A stretch of DNA of 10,558 nt from Patescibacteria group bacterium (GCA_018827845.1 JAHJXC010000033.1:1-10558); one strand, 5' to 3'. Shown: positions 1 through 5,581, counted from the first letter of the stretch. Notes: generated by a model not told the origin, from the letters alone. Translations and numbers: made by a program.

Positions 1-581
1 AGATCTGAAAGCGATGTTTGGCATCTTGTACACCAGTTTACAACTCGGTCTCCCTGATAAATCCATCCTTTTTTATAGTAATGAAGAAAAGCGGTTTCCA
101 CTGATTTTACATATCCCTCATCCATTGTAAAGCGCGTGCGTGACCAGTCGCAGGAGGAGCCCAGTTTTTTCAATTGGTCCAAGATTATGTTCCCGTATTT
201 TTCTTTCCATTCCCAGACTTTTTGGATAAATTTTTCTCTGCCCAAATCGTGTCTGCTTAATCCCTGCTTTTTTAATTCTTTCTCAACAACATTTTGAGTG
301 GCAATGCCAGCATGGTCTGTGCCGGGCAGCCATAATGTTTTATATCCTTGCATTCTTTTTTTACGAATTAAAATATCCTGAATCGTGGCATTAAGAGCGT
401 GGCCCATATGCAGAGAGCCTGTAATATTGGGCGGGGGAATGGTGATGCAATAGTTTTTGGTTTTTAGTTTGTGGTTTTTAGGAAGATTGTCAGGATTAAA
501 AAAGCCAGATTCTTCCCAGAGTTTATAAATCCTGTCTTCAGTAGCCTTCGGATCATACGGTTTTAAAAGTTTTTCATCCAT
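1..581 (-). CDS. valS: Valine--tRNA ligase, N-terminal part (runs off left edge)
   Basis: Class I aminoacyl-tRNA synthetase that charges tRNA-Val in the cytoplasm. About 193 residues are visible out of the roughly 750-950 usual for the family; the 3' end lies outside the window. Motifs seen: PPPNITGSLHMGHA (residues 49-62, with the HIGH-type ATP signature HMGH), GTDHAGIATQ (typical of ValS rather than IleS or LeuS), CDWSRTRFTMDE, and NWCTRCQTSLSD at the start of the editing-domain region. The start ATG (579-581) gives MDEKLLKPYDPKATEDRIYKLW, a normal ValS N-terminus. There is no Shine-Dalgarno sequence; a TAATAT box ends 7 nt before the ATG, so a leaderless message is likely. It lies 26 nt downstream of tsaD on the same strand. 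Residues 35-44 are encoded by a heptamer repeat tract (451-478) in the variable linker before the PPPN motif. Confidence 0.95.
   Translation of the reverse strand, partial: MDEKLLKPYDPKATEDRIYKLWEESGFFNPDNLPKNHKLKTKNYCITIPPPNITGSLHMGHALNATIQDILIRKKRMQGYKTLWLPGTDHAGIATQNVVEKELKKQGLSRHDLGREKFIQKVWEWKEKYGNIILDQLKKLGSSCDWSRTRFTMDEGYVKSVETAFLHYYKKGWIYQGDRVVNWCTRCQTSLSD
451..478. repeat. Heptamer tandem repeat tract in valS (4 x 7 nt)
   Basis: Four 7-nt units of form T(A/G)GTTTT (TAGTTTT TGGTTTT TAGTTTG TGGTTTT on the plus strand), equal to two 14-nt units with one mismatch. They encode the basic linker KNHKLKTKNY just before the PPPN motif of ValS. Confidence 0.75.
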
Positions 582-588
582 TAGTTAA

Positions 589-616
589 ATATTAGCAAAA
601 TTAAGGATTATTTCAA
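589..616 (-). promoter_or_regulatory. Promoter of valS
   Basis: On the minus strand, TTGAAA (616-611) is followed after 16 nt by an extended -10, TGC TAATAT (TAATAT at 594-589). The ATG begins 7 nt after the -10, so transcription would start at or next to the start codon. The -35 lies inside the last codons of tsaD. Seen by eye only; strength unknown. Confidence 0.55.
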
Positions 617-1678
617 AATTAGATTTCCGTTGGCTTTGAGAGACTGGGGGCTTGCCCTGAGTTTGCCGAAGGGTTTTTTTAGTGCGCGGAAATAGGCGGC
701 AACGCTGATCATGGCGGCGTTGTCGGTTGTGAATTTAGTATCTGGTATTAAGAATTTAGTATTTGGTATATTTTTTTCTATTGTTTCGTTAAGTTGTTTT
801 CTTAACTCATTGTTGGCAATGACCCCGCCGCCGGCAATGATTGATTTTACTTTATATTCTTTGGCAGCGCGGATTGTTTTGGCAATTAGCACATCAATTA
901 CCGCTTGCTGAAATTCATGACAAATGGCAATTTTTAATTCTTTATTCATAATTCCTAACTCTTTTAATTTGTACAATACAGCAGTTTTTAATCCAGAGAA
1001 ACTGAAATCATAATCTTTTGAATTGATCATCGGCCGAGGCAAGTTAATCTTGAAGCTTGAATCTTGAAACTTGAATTTTTCTGCAAGTTTGGCAACTTGC
1101 GGGCCGCCGGGATAGGGAAGTTTGAGCATCTTCGCAACTTTATCAAAAGCCTCGCCAGCCGCATCATCCCGCGTTTGCCCGATTATTTTGTATTTTAACC
1201 AATTTTTTATAAGTACCAATTCCGTGTGCCCACCAGAAACCAGCAACGCCATTACTGGAAATTTCCATAATTTTGATTTTTGATATTTGATTTTTGAATT
1301 TAGGAGCGAAGCGACGATATGTCCTTCCATATGATTTATTCCAATTATTGGTTTGTCCCAAACCTTGTTTAGGTCACGGGCAAAATTTATTCCGGTCCAA
1401 AGCGCCGGTTCCAATCCTGGCCCAATTGTTACGGCAATTAAATCAATATCTTTTATTTTAATTTTTCCTAGAGCCTTTTTTAAAACCACAGGAAGATTTT
1501 TTAAATGTTCTCTTTTTGCAAGATTAGGAACAACTCCACCCCATTTGGCATGAATTTTAATCTGTGAAGCCACCACATTAGATAAAATTTTAAATTTAGG
1601 TTTTGAAAAACCTTCAGAACATTCAACAACGCTTATTGCTGTCTCATCGCAAGATGTTTCTATGGCTAAAATACGCAT
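608..1678 (-). CDS. tsaD: tRNA N6-adenosine threonylcarbamoyltransferase TsaD
   Basis: Transfers threonylcarbamoyl from threonylcarbamoyl-AMP to A37 of tRNAs reading ANN codons (t6A), as part of the TsaBDE machinery. The 356-residue product starts MRILAIETSCDETAISVV, the canonical N-terminus, so ATG 1676-1678 is chosen over an upstream ATG at 1729 that lies within tRNA-Ser. Other motifs: the metal-binding pair H116/H120 in NHMEGH, SGGHTEL (148-154), GEAFDKVAKML, DFSFSGLKTA (224-233), GGGVIANN, and TTDNAAM with metal ligand D319. It is longer than the usual 335-345 residues. The extra residues fall in loops encoded by heptamer repeat tracts (731-772, 936-963, 1046-1073, 1273-1300) and in a C-terminal tail, PFGKLRASPQS, that matches a dispersed repeat. 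There is no Shine-Dalgarno sequence; the start codon lies 2 nt after tRNA-Ser, suggesting cotranscription. Confidence 0.97.
   Translation of the reverse strand: MRILAIETSCDETAISVVECSEGFSKPKFKILSNVVASQIKIHAKWGGVVPNLAKREHLKNLPVVLKKALGKIKIKDIDLIAVTIGPGLEPALWTGINFARDLNKVWDKPIIGINHMEGHIVASLLNSKIKYQKSKLWKFPVMALLVSGGHTELVLIKNWLKYKIIGQTRDDAAGEAFDKVAKMLKLPYPGGPQVAKLAEKFKFQDSSFKINLPRPMINSKDYDFSFSGLKTAVLYKLKELGIMNKELKIAICHEFQQAVIDVLIAKTIRAAKEYKVKSIIAGGGVIANNELRKQLNETIEKNIPNTKFLIPDTKFTTDNAAMISVAAYFRALKKPFGKLRASPQSLKANGNLILK
651..673. repeat. Dispersed repeat-like element fused to the tsaD 3' end
   Basis: On the minus strand this reads CCCTTCGGCAAACTCAGGGC plus AAG. It resembles the short CTTCG(A/G)CAAGCTCAG-type interspersed repeat known from many bacterial genomes, including candidate phyla. 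Here it is translated as PFGKLRA in the extra tail of TsaD. Only one copy is in the window, so its repetitive nature rests on recall of other genomes. Confidence 0.5.
731..772. repeat. Tandem 21-nt duplication in tsaD (6 x 7 nt)
   Basis: Two 21-nt units (731-751 and 752-772) that begin GAATTTAGTAT and differ at a few positions. Each can be read as three degenerate heptamers. Because 21 is a multiple of three, the protein shows a repeated heptapeptide, IPNTKFL then IPDTKFT (residues 304-317), just before the conserved TDNAAM motif. Confidence 0.75.
936..963. repeat. Degenerate heptamer tract in tsaD (4 x 7 nt)
   Basis: AATTCTT TATTCAT AATTCCT AACTCTT on the plus strand, consensus AATTCNT. It encodes the ELGIMNKELK loop of TsaD (residues 240-249). 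More degenerate than the other tracts. Confidence 0.55.
1046..1073. repeat. Heptamer tandem repeat tract in tsaD (4 x 7 nt)
   Basis: AATCTTG AAGCTTG AATCTTG AAACTTG on the plus strand: two 14-nt units with one mismatch. It encodes KFQDSSFKI (about residues 203-211), a loop before the conserved LPRPM and DFSFSGLK segments. Confidence 0.8.
1273..1300. repeat. Heptamer tandem repeat tract in tsaD (4 x 7 nt)
   Basis: TTGATTT TTGATAT TTGATTT TTGAATT on the plus strand. It encodes NSKIKYQKSK (about residues 127-136), an insertion between the HMEGH metal motif and the SGGHTEL strand where other TsaD proteins have a short loop. Confidence 0.8.
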
Positions 1679-1680
1679 AG

Positions 1681-1767
1681 CGGAGGATACAGGATTTGAA
1701 CCTGTGAGGGGATTTCTCCCCAACCGCATTTCGAGTGCGGCGCATTAGTCCACTCTGCCAATCCTCC
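1681..1767 (-). tRNA. tRNA-Ser (anticodon CGA)
   Basis: An 87-nt class II tRNA. Acceptor arms GGAGGAT/ATCCTCC pair fully. The anticodon stem-loop CCGCA-CTCGAAA-TGCGG has anticodon CGA at 1733-1731. The long variable arm has stem GGGGA/TCCCC, and the T arm is ACAGG-TTCAAAT-CCTGT. The discriminator base is G. CCA is not encoded: the next bases are CTA, and the A of that triplet begins the tsaD start codon. The 5' end is 4 nt from the stop of the GIY-YIG gene and the 3' end is 2 nt from the tsaD ATG, so the tRNA is probably cut out of a longer messenger-like transcript. Confidence 0.96.
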
Positions 1768-1771
1768 AAGA

Positions 1772-2011
1772 TTAAATAAATCTTTTGTTTGTAAAAGCGT
1801 AACCTGAACTCGATTTAAGATATTTTTCAAAATCATATGCTTTTTGTTTATTTCTAAAAGCAGAATACCAAATCAAATGGTATGGCCGTTTAAATCTTGA
1901 ATACTTTGAAGATCCTGAATTGTGTTCTTGGACTCTTCTTTTAAGATCGTTGGTTGTTCCAATATAACGGCTGTTATCTTTTTTACTTTGTAATATGTAG
2001 ACATAATACAT
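1772..2011 (-). CDS. Small GIY-YIG nuclease superfamily protein (UPF0213/YhbQ-like)
   Basis: A 79-residue single-domain protein. The start MYYVYILQS matches the GIY half (here YVYIL), and RYIGTTNDLKRRVQEHNSG matches the YIG half with the conserved arginine and the R-x3-H pattern. A family-typical WYSAF-x-K-x-A-x2-FEKYLKS segment follows. A catalytic glutamate is plausible at E62 in DFEKYLK. Family members are compact stand-alone nucleases of largely unknown role, very common in candidate-phyla genomes, and usually 80-95 residues; this one lacks any extra domain. ATG 2009-2011 is preceded by TACAAT 6 nt upstream and by no Shine-Dalgarno sequence. It sits between tRNA-Glu and tRNA-Ser on the same strand. 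Nuclease activity is inferred from the fold only. Confidence 0.85.
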   Translation of the reverse strand: MYYVYILQSKKDNSRYIGTTNDLKRRVQEHNSGSSKYSRFKRPYHLIWYSAFRNKQKAYDFEKYLKSSSGYAFTNKRFI

Positions 2012-2017
2012 AAATTA

Positions 2018-2023
2018 ATTGTA
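2018..2023 (-). promoter_or_regulatory. Putative -10 of the GIY-YIG gene
   Basis: TACAAT on the minus strand ends 6 nt before the ATG at 2011, giving a start site at or beside the start codon. No convincing -35 is seen (TTTACA lies 15 nt upstream). It could drive the GIY-YIG, tRNA-Ser and tsaD unit. Confidence 0.4.
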
Positions 2024-2087
2024 GTCCCACTCCGCTTCTGTAAAAAATACTCTATAATAAATTCTTGAAAAGTGCTTGCACCGCGAA

Positions 2088-2109
2088 GCTCCTTGAGTAA
2101 TCAAGGAGC
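2088..2109. other. Stem-loop just after tRNA-Glu
   Basis: An 8-bp perfect stem, GCTCCTTG/CAAGGAGC, with a 6-nt loop, starting 4 nt past the encoded CCA of tRNA-Glu. There is no T-run, so it is a poor intrinsic terminator; a 3'-processing or repeat-derived hairpin is possible. A second pairing, CCACTCCGC (2027-2035) with GCGGAGTGG (2108-2116), competes with it and would include the tRNA 3' CCA. Confidence 0.45.
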
Positions 2110-2113
2110 GGAG

Positions 2114-2188
2114 TGGTGACCCTACCGGGAATCGAACCCGGGTTGCCACATTGAAAGCGTGGCGTCCTAACCACTAGACGATAGGGCC
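2114..2188 (-). tRNA. tRNA-Glu (anticodon TTC)
   Basis: Acceptor arms GGCCCTA/TAGGGTC (one G-T pair) and D-arm CGTCTAGTGGTTAGGACG. The anticodon arm CCACG-CTTTCAA-TGTGG has anticodon TTC at 2155-2153. The T arm is CCCGG-GTTCGATT-CCCGG-like, and the discriminator is A. The tRNA body is 2117-2188 (72 nt) and the next three bases read CCA (2116-2114), so the CCA end appears encoded, unlike in the neighbouring tRNA-Ser. The short variable region is as expected for tRNA-Glu. Confidence 0.96.
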
Positions 2189-2201
2189 AAAATTTATTAA
2201 A

Positions 2202-2230
2202 ATGATACCATAAAATCTTATGAAAAACAA
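2202..2230. promoter_or_regulatory. Divergent overlapping promoters for tRNA-Glu (-) and the GGDEF gene (+)
   Basis: On the minus strand an extended -10, TGG TATCAT (2210-2202), has TTGTTT 17 nt upstream (2230-2225) and would start transcription about 6 nt before tRNA-Glu. On the plus strand TGA TACCAT (2203-2211) ends 8 nt before the GGDEF ATG. The two -10 hexamers overlap almost completely, so only one polymerase could bind at a time. The minus-strand promoter is the more convincing of the two. Confidence 0.5.
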
Positions 2231-2825
2231 AAAAACAATAGAATTGCAAAAAGAGATAAAAAGATTAAAAAGCCTTCTTATTAAAGACGAACTAACAGGT
2301 GTTTTAAACAGGCGGGGTTTTAAAGAAGAACTTTCTAGAATTCTGAAAGAGGTGATTTTTTATAAAATTGCCAAAGAGACAAGAAAAAAAATACCCAGAA
2401 AGAAGTTTTTAATCAAAGATTTCTCTGTTTTATTTATAGATATTGATGGCTTGAAGAAAACAAACGATATTTATGGCCACAAGGCAGGCGACAAACTCAT
2501 AAAAACAGTCGCTCATATCATTGAAAGCAATATCAGAGAGACCGATTTTGCGGGAAGGTTGGCTGGAGATGAGTTTATAGTGGCGCTTTTGGGATCTTCA
2601 GAAAAAGATGCTTATAAAATTGCTGAAAAAATTAGAAAATCAGTTGAAACAAGCAAAAAATTATCAGAATTTGACAAGATTCAGCCTACCTTGAGCATTG
2701 GAGTGGCAGAAGTCACTGGCCTTATGTCGGAAAACGAGCTTATTGAACGCGCAGATACTGCCATGTACGAAGCTAAACACAAAAGAGGTAAAAACAATAC
2801 TGTAAAATACAGCGAAATCTCTTAA
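2220..2825 (+). CDS. Stand-alone GGDEF-domain protein, probable diguanylate cyclase
   Basis: A 201-residue soluble protein that would make cyclic di-GMP from two GTP. A short basic helix (1-22) leads into DELTGVLNRRGF (23-34), the usual GGDEF-domain entry motif. Metal-binding D74 lies in FIDIDGLK, substrate-binding N82 and D91 in KKTNDIYGHKAGD, and the signature is AGDEF (115-119) instead of GGDEF. An RxxD inhibitory-site motif (R106-D109) sits five residues before the signature, the position used for product feedback. The C-terminal LSIGVAE and ADTAMYEAKHKRGKN motifs are intact. There is no transmembrane or sensor domain. Some AGDEF proteins are reported as active, so activity is plausible but not certain. 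ATG 2220 is the first in frame, has no Shine-Dalgarno sequence and lies 8 nt after a weak -10. No c-di-GMP effector is visible nearby. Confidence 0.9.
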   Translation: MKNKKTIELQKEIKRLKSLLIKDELTGVLNRRGFKEELSRILKEVIFYKIAKETRKKIPRKKFLIKDFSVLFIDIDGLKKTNDIYGHKAGDKLIKTVAHIIESNIRETDFAGRLAGDEFIVALLGSSEKDAYKIAEKIRKSVETSKKLSEFDKIQPTLSIGVAEVTGLMSENELIERADTAMYEAKHKRGKNNTVKYSEIS

Positions 2826-2875
2826 ATTAGGGTTTACACTCTCACCTTTTTGTTTTTGAATGCATTTTTTGCGGG

Positions 2876-2884
2876 TTATCCACA
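2876..2884 (+). promoter_or_regulatory. Perfect DnaA-box sequence upstream of nrdJ
   Basis: TTATCCACA matches the consensus DnaA box exactly. It is centred roughly 50 nt upstream of the predicted nrdJ start site. DnaA boxes control ribonucleotide reductase operons in E. coli and B. subtilis. A single 9-mer can occur by chance, so a regulatory role is inference. Confidence 0.5.
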
Positions 2885-2886
2885 AA

Positions 2887-2906
2887 CCTGCCGGCCGGCA
2901 GGCAGG
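2887..2906. repeat. GC-rich palindrome in the nrdJ promoter region
   Basis: CCTGCCGG/CCGGCAGG (2887-2902) is a perfect 16-bp palindrome followed by CAGG. It resembles the CCTGCCTGCCGGCAGGCAGG-type short repeats seen across candidate-phyla genomes. It replaces the -35 region of the nrdJ promoter and stands out against the AT-rich surroundings. Confidence 0.6.
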
Positions 2907-2913
2907 ATTTTTT

Positions 2914-2922
2914 TGCTATAAT
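2914..2922 (+). promoter_or_regulatory. Extended -10 promoter of nrdJ
   Basis: TGC TATAAT is a consensus extended -10, directly preceded by a T-run (2908-2914). The ATG begins 8 nt after TATAAT, so the transcript should start on or within 2 nt of the start codon. No -35 is recognisable; the GC palindrome occupies its place. Confidence 0.75.
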
Positions 2923-2930
2923 AATGATAC

Positions 2931-5543
2931 ATGTTGAAAACTTCTAAAAAATCTCTCAGACCTCCCAGGGAAATACGAAAAAGAGACGGCCGTATTGTTT
3001 CTTTTGACCTTTCTAGAATTACTAGCGCCATCTTCAAGGCATTTGAAGCAAGCGGGAATCCCAATCACAAAATAGCCAATGAACTGGCAGATATAGTTTT
3101 GCAAAAACTTCTTAAAAAACATAAAAGTTCCACAAAATTTACCCCTACTATTGAAGAAATCCAGGATATTGTAGAAGAAACTCTCATTGAAAAAGGTCAT
3201 GCCAGAATTGCCAAGGCCTATATTTTATATCGCGAGAAAAGAGCGGAGATAAGAACGGAAAAACAGCAGATTTTGGATAAAGAGGAAATTGATGAAATTG
3301 ACAAGAAATTTGATTCTAATTCGCTCAGGGTTTTGAAAAGCAGATATTTGCGCAAAGACGAATCAGGAAAAGCGATTGAGTCCCCTAAAGAACTTTTTAC
3401 CAGGGTAGCCATCCACGCGTCTCTTCCTGATATCATTTATGACAAGAGAGTTTCAACTAAAAAATCAAGCGATAAAAAATTTTCAGGCGGGGAAGATTTA
3501 TGGAGTGATAAAAAATTATTTGAACTGGAAGGAAAATTAAGAATCGGAAAGTTTACCTTGAATCGTTTCCATATCAAAGGGCTGCACAAAATGTTTTTGA
3601 GATTGGAAAAAGAGGGACGGGCTAAAATAAATTTGGAGAAACTTATTCAGATGCTCAAGAAAAACCAGTTTAAAGAAATTGAAAATCGCATAGAAGAATT
3701 TTTTAACATCATGGTGGAGAGACGCTTTATGCCCAACACTCCGGCTGTGGCGAATTTTGGAAATTATCTTGGCATGGGGTCTGCTTGTTTTGCCTTAGAC
3801 ATAGAAGATTCAATTGATTCCATAATGGATACCCTAAAAAATGCAGCCGTCATTTTTAAATCAGGCGGAGGGCTGGGATATAATTTTTCTAAATTAAGGC
3901 CAGAGGGTGATTATATTAAAACCACTGGCGGAACTTCTTCAGGCCCGCTTATATTTATGCGGCTTTTTGATACTATGACTGAAGTTATAAAACAAGGAGG
4001 AATCAGAAGAGGGGCCAATATGGGAATTATGAATTCCAATCATCCTGATATTGAAAAATTCGTAGTGGCTAAAACAGGCAATAAGGCCTTGAGGAATTTT
4101 AATATTTCAGTGATGCTCATGCCCGATTTTTGGGAATATTATAAAAAAGACAAGCCTTATCCCTTGGTTAATCCAAGAACAGGAAAGGTTGAAAAATTCA
4201 TATCATCGCGCATTTTGCTTGATAGAATTGCCTATCAGGCATGGGAATCCGGGGAGCCGGGTGTGATTTTTCATGACCGTATAAACGAAACCAACCCATT
4301 TTTCAAATCATTGGGCCCTATTATGACCACTAATCCATGCGGAGAGGTGTTGCTTTATCCCAATGAATCATGCAATCTCGGCTCCATTAATGTCTGGTCT
4401 TTTGTTAAAAAAGATAAACATGACAGAAAAACAATAGAATGGGACCGGCTTGAAAAAGTTATTAGAACAGCAGTGAGATTTTTGGACAATGTTATTGATG
4501 TTAATTCTTTTCCGCTTCAGCAAATAGAGGAGATGTCTCTTAATACCAGAAAAATTGGCCTGGGCATTATGGGAGTGGGCAACTTGATGTACGAAATGGA
4601 AATTCCCTTCAATTCCCAACAAGGCAGGAATTTAATGGAAAAAATTATGGAATTTATAAATTATCATTCCAAACTGGAATCAGTTGAGATGGCAAAAGAG
4701 AGGGGGCCGTTTCCTTATTACAAAAAAAGTTTTTATCCTGAAGGAAAATTTCCTTTCAAGGGATTTTATGATAAAAAATCCTGGAATTTTGACTGGAGCA
4801 ATGTGGCTAAGGCCGTAAAAAAATACGGCATCAGAAATAGTTATACAACAGTTATTGCTCCCACTGGCTCAATTTCCATGATTACGGGATGTTCTTCTGG
4901 CATTGAGCCGGTTTTCTCTCTTGCATTTGAGAAAAGCGTGACAGTGGGTTCGTTTTATTACATCGACCCTGTTTTTGAAAAAGTAATGCTAAGAGAAGGC
5001 CTTTTTGATGAAATGCTGATCAGGGATGTTATAACTCATAATGGTTCTGTGGCTAATGTTTCTTATATTCCTCCCAAATTTAAGAAAATTTTTGTAAGCG
5101 CGCACGACATTACTCCGGAAGATCATGTTAAAACTTTGGCAACTTTTCAAAAATGGGTGGATTCATCAATTTCAAAAACAAATAATTTTCCCCATGATGC
5201 CACTGTTGATGATGTAAAAAAGAGCTATCTTCTTGCTTATGAAATCGGCTGCAAGGCAGTGACTGTATTCAGAGATAGATCAATTAAAGACCAGGTTTTG
5301 GTTACCAGAGATAAAAAGAAAGAAAAAAAAGAAGAATTGATAAGAATAACAGATGTTAAGGCAGAAGGTATGGCTGTTTATAAAGATGCTTCTGTGACTG
5401 CAGGAGTTTTTAATGGCGGAAATTATATTAACGGGGAAAATGGGGGAGGAAAGCCAACCCATTGCCCTAATTGCAAAATTCCTCTTACGCACAAAGAAGG
5501 ATGTATTTCCTGCTCTGTCTGCGGCTGGGGCCTGTGCGCTTAA
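2931..5543 (+). CDS. nrdJ: Adenosylcobalamin-dependent (class II) ribonucleoside-diphosphate reductase
   Basis: Reduces ribonucleotides to deoxyribonucleotides using adenosylcobalamin to generate the thiyl radical; no small subunit is needed. The 870-residue protein begins with an ATP cone (about 14-105, starting REIRKRDGRIVSFD). The catalytic core has C286 (SACFALD, one half of the active-site disulfide), NPCGE at 468-472 with radical C470 flanked by N468 and E472, and C481 in NESCNLGSIN, the partner of C286. RRGANMGIM and APTGSISMITGCSSGIEPVF are also conserved. The tail carries C845, C848, C858, C861, C864 and C869, a cysteine-rich redox or zinc segment typical of NrdJ. The ATG at 2931 lacks a Shine-Dalgarno sequence but follows a consensus -10 by 8 nt. 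The stop TAA overlaps the downstream terminator hairpin. Cobalamin must be scavenged or made elsewhere; no cobalamin riboswitch is seen upstream. Confidence 0.96.
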   Translation: MLKTSKKSLRPPREIRKRDGRIVSFDLSRITSAIFKAFEASGNPNHKIANELADIVLQKLLKKHKSSTKFTPTIEEIQDIVEETLIEKGHARIAKAYILYREKRAEIRTEKQQILDKEEIDEIDKKFDSNSLRVLKSRYLRKDESGKAIESPKELFTRVAIHASLPDIIYDKRVSTKKSSDKKFSGGEDLWSDKKLFELEGKLRIGKFTLNRFHIKGLHKMFLRLEKEGRAKINLEKLIQMLKKNQFKEIENRIEEFFNIMVERRFMPNTPAVANFGNYLGMGSACFALDIEDSIDSIMDTLKNAAVIFKSGGGLGYNFSKLRPEGDYIKTTGGTSSGPLIFMRLFDTMTEVIKQGGIRRGANMGIMNSNHPDIEKFVVAKTGNKALRNFNISVMLMPDFWEYYKKDKPYPLVNPRTGKVEKFISSRILLDRIAYQAWESGEPGVIFHDRINETNPFFKSLGPIMTTNPCGEVLLYPNESCNLGSINVWSFVKKDKHDRKTIEWDRLEKVIRTAVRFLDNVIDVNSFPLQQIEEMSLNTRKIGLGIMGVGNLMYEMEIPFNSQQGRNLMEKIMEFINYHSKLESVEMAKERGPFPYYKKSFYPEGKFPFKGFYDKKSWNFDWSNVAKAVKKYGIRNSYTTVIAPTGSISMITGCSSGIEPVFSLAFEKSVTVGSFYYIDPVFEKVMLREGLFDEMLIRDVITHNGSVANVSYIPPKFKKIFVSAHDITPEDHVKTLATFQKWVDSSISKTNNFPHDATVDDVKKSYLLAYEIGCKAVTVFRDRSIKDQVLVTRDKKKEKKEELIRITDVKAEGMAVYKDASVTAGVFNGGNYINGENGGGKPTHCPNCKIPLTHKEGCISCSVCGWGLCA

Positions 5544-5580
5544 ATCAAAAAATTCCGCTTTTAACGGAATTTTTTGATTT
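5542..5580. terminator. Bidirectional intrinsic terminator between nrdJ and rnpB
   Basis: A perfect 16-bp inverted repeat (5542-5557 and 5565-5580) with a 7-nt loop, CTTTTAA. The core CCG/CGG stem is followed by a six-T run on either strand, so it can end both nrdJ (plus) and rnpB (minus). It begins inside the nrdJ stop codon. Confidence 0.88.
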
Positions 5581-5581
5581 T

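Noticed and set aside
451..1300. Repeat tracts as a CRISPR array
   Set aside because: Units are 7 nt, directly tandem, without spacers, and lie within conserved coding frames.
1679..1729. Longer tsaD start adding 17 residues
   Set aside because: The extra codons are tRNA-Ser sequence, and MRILAIETSCDET is the canonical TsaD start.
2052..2249. Minus-strand open frame of 65 codons
   Set aside because: It runs through the tRNA-Glu gene and its promoter.
2826..2930. Cobalamin riboswitch upstream of nrdJ
   Set aside because: The gap is only 105 nt, lacks a B12-box-like sequence, and the predicted transcript starts at the ATG, leaving no leader for a riboswitch.
4368..4622. Minus-strand open frame of 84 codons, and similar ones at 2916-3200, 3218-3436 and 5280-5492
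   Set aside because: All are antisense shadows of the strongly conserved nrdJ frame.
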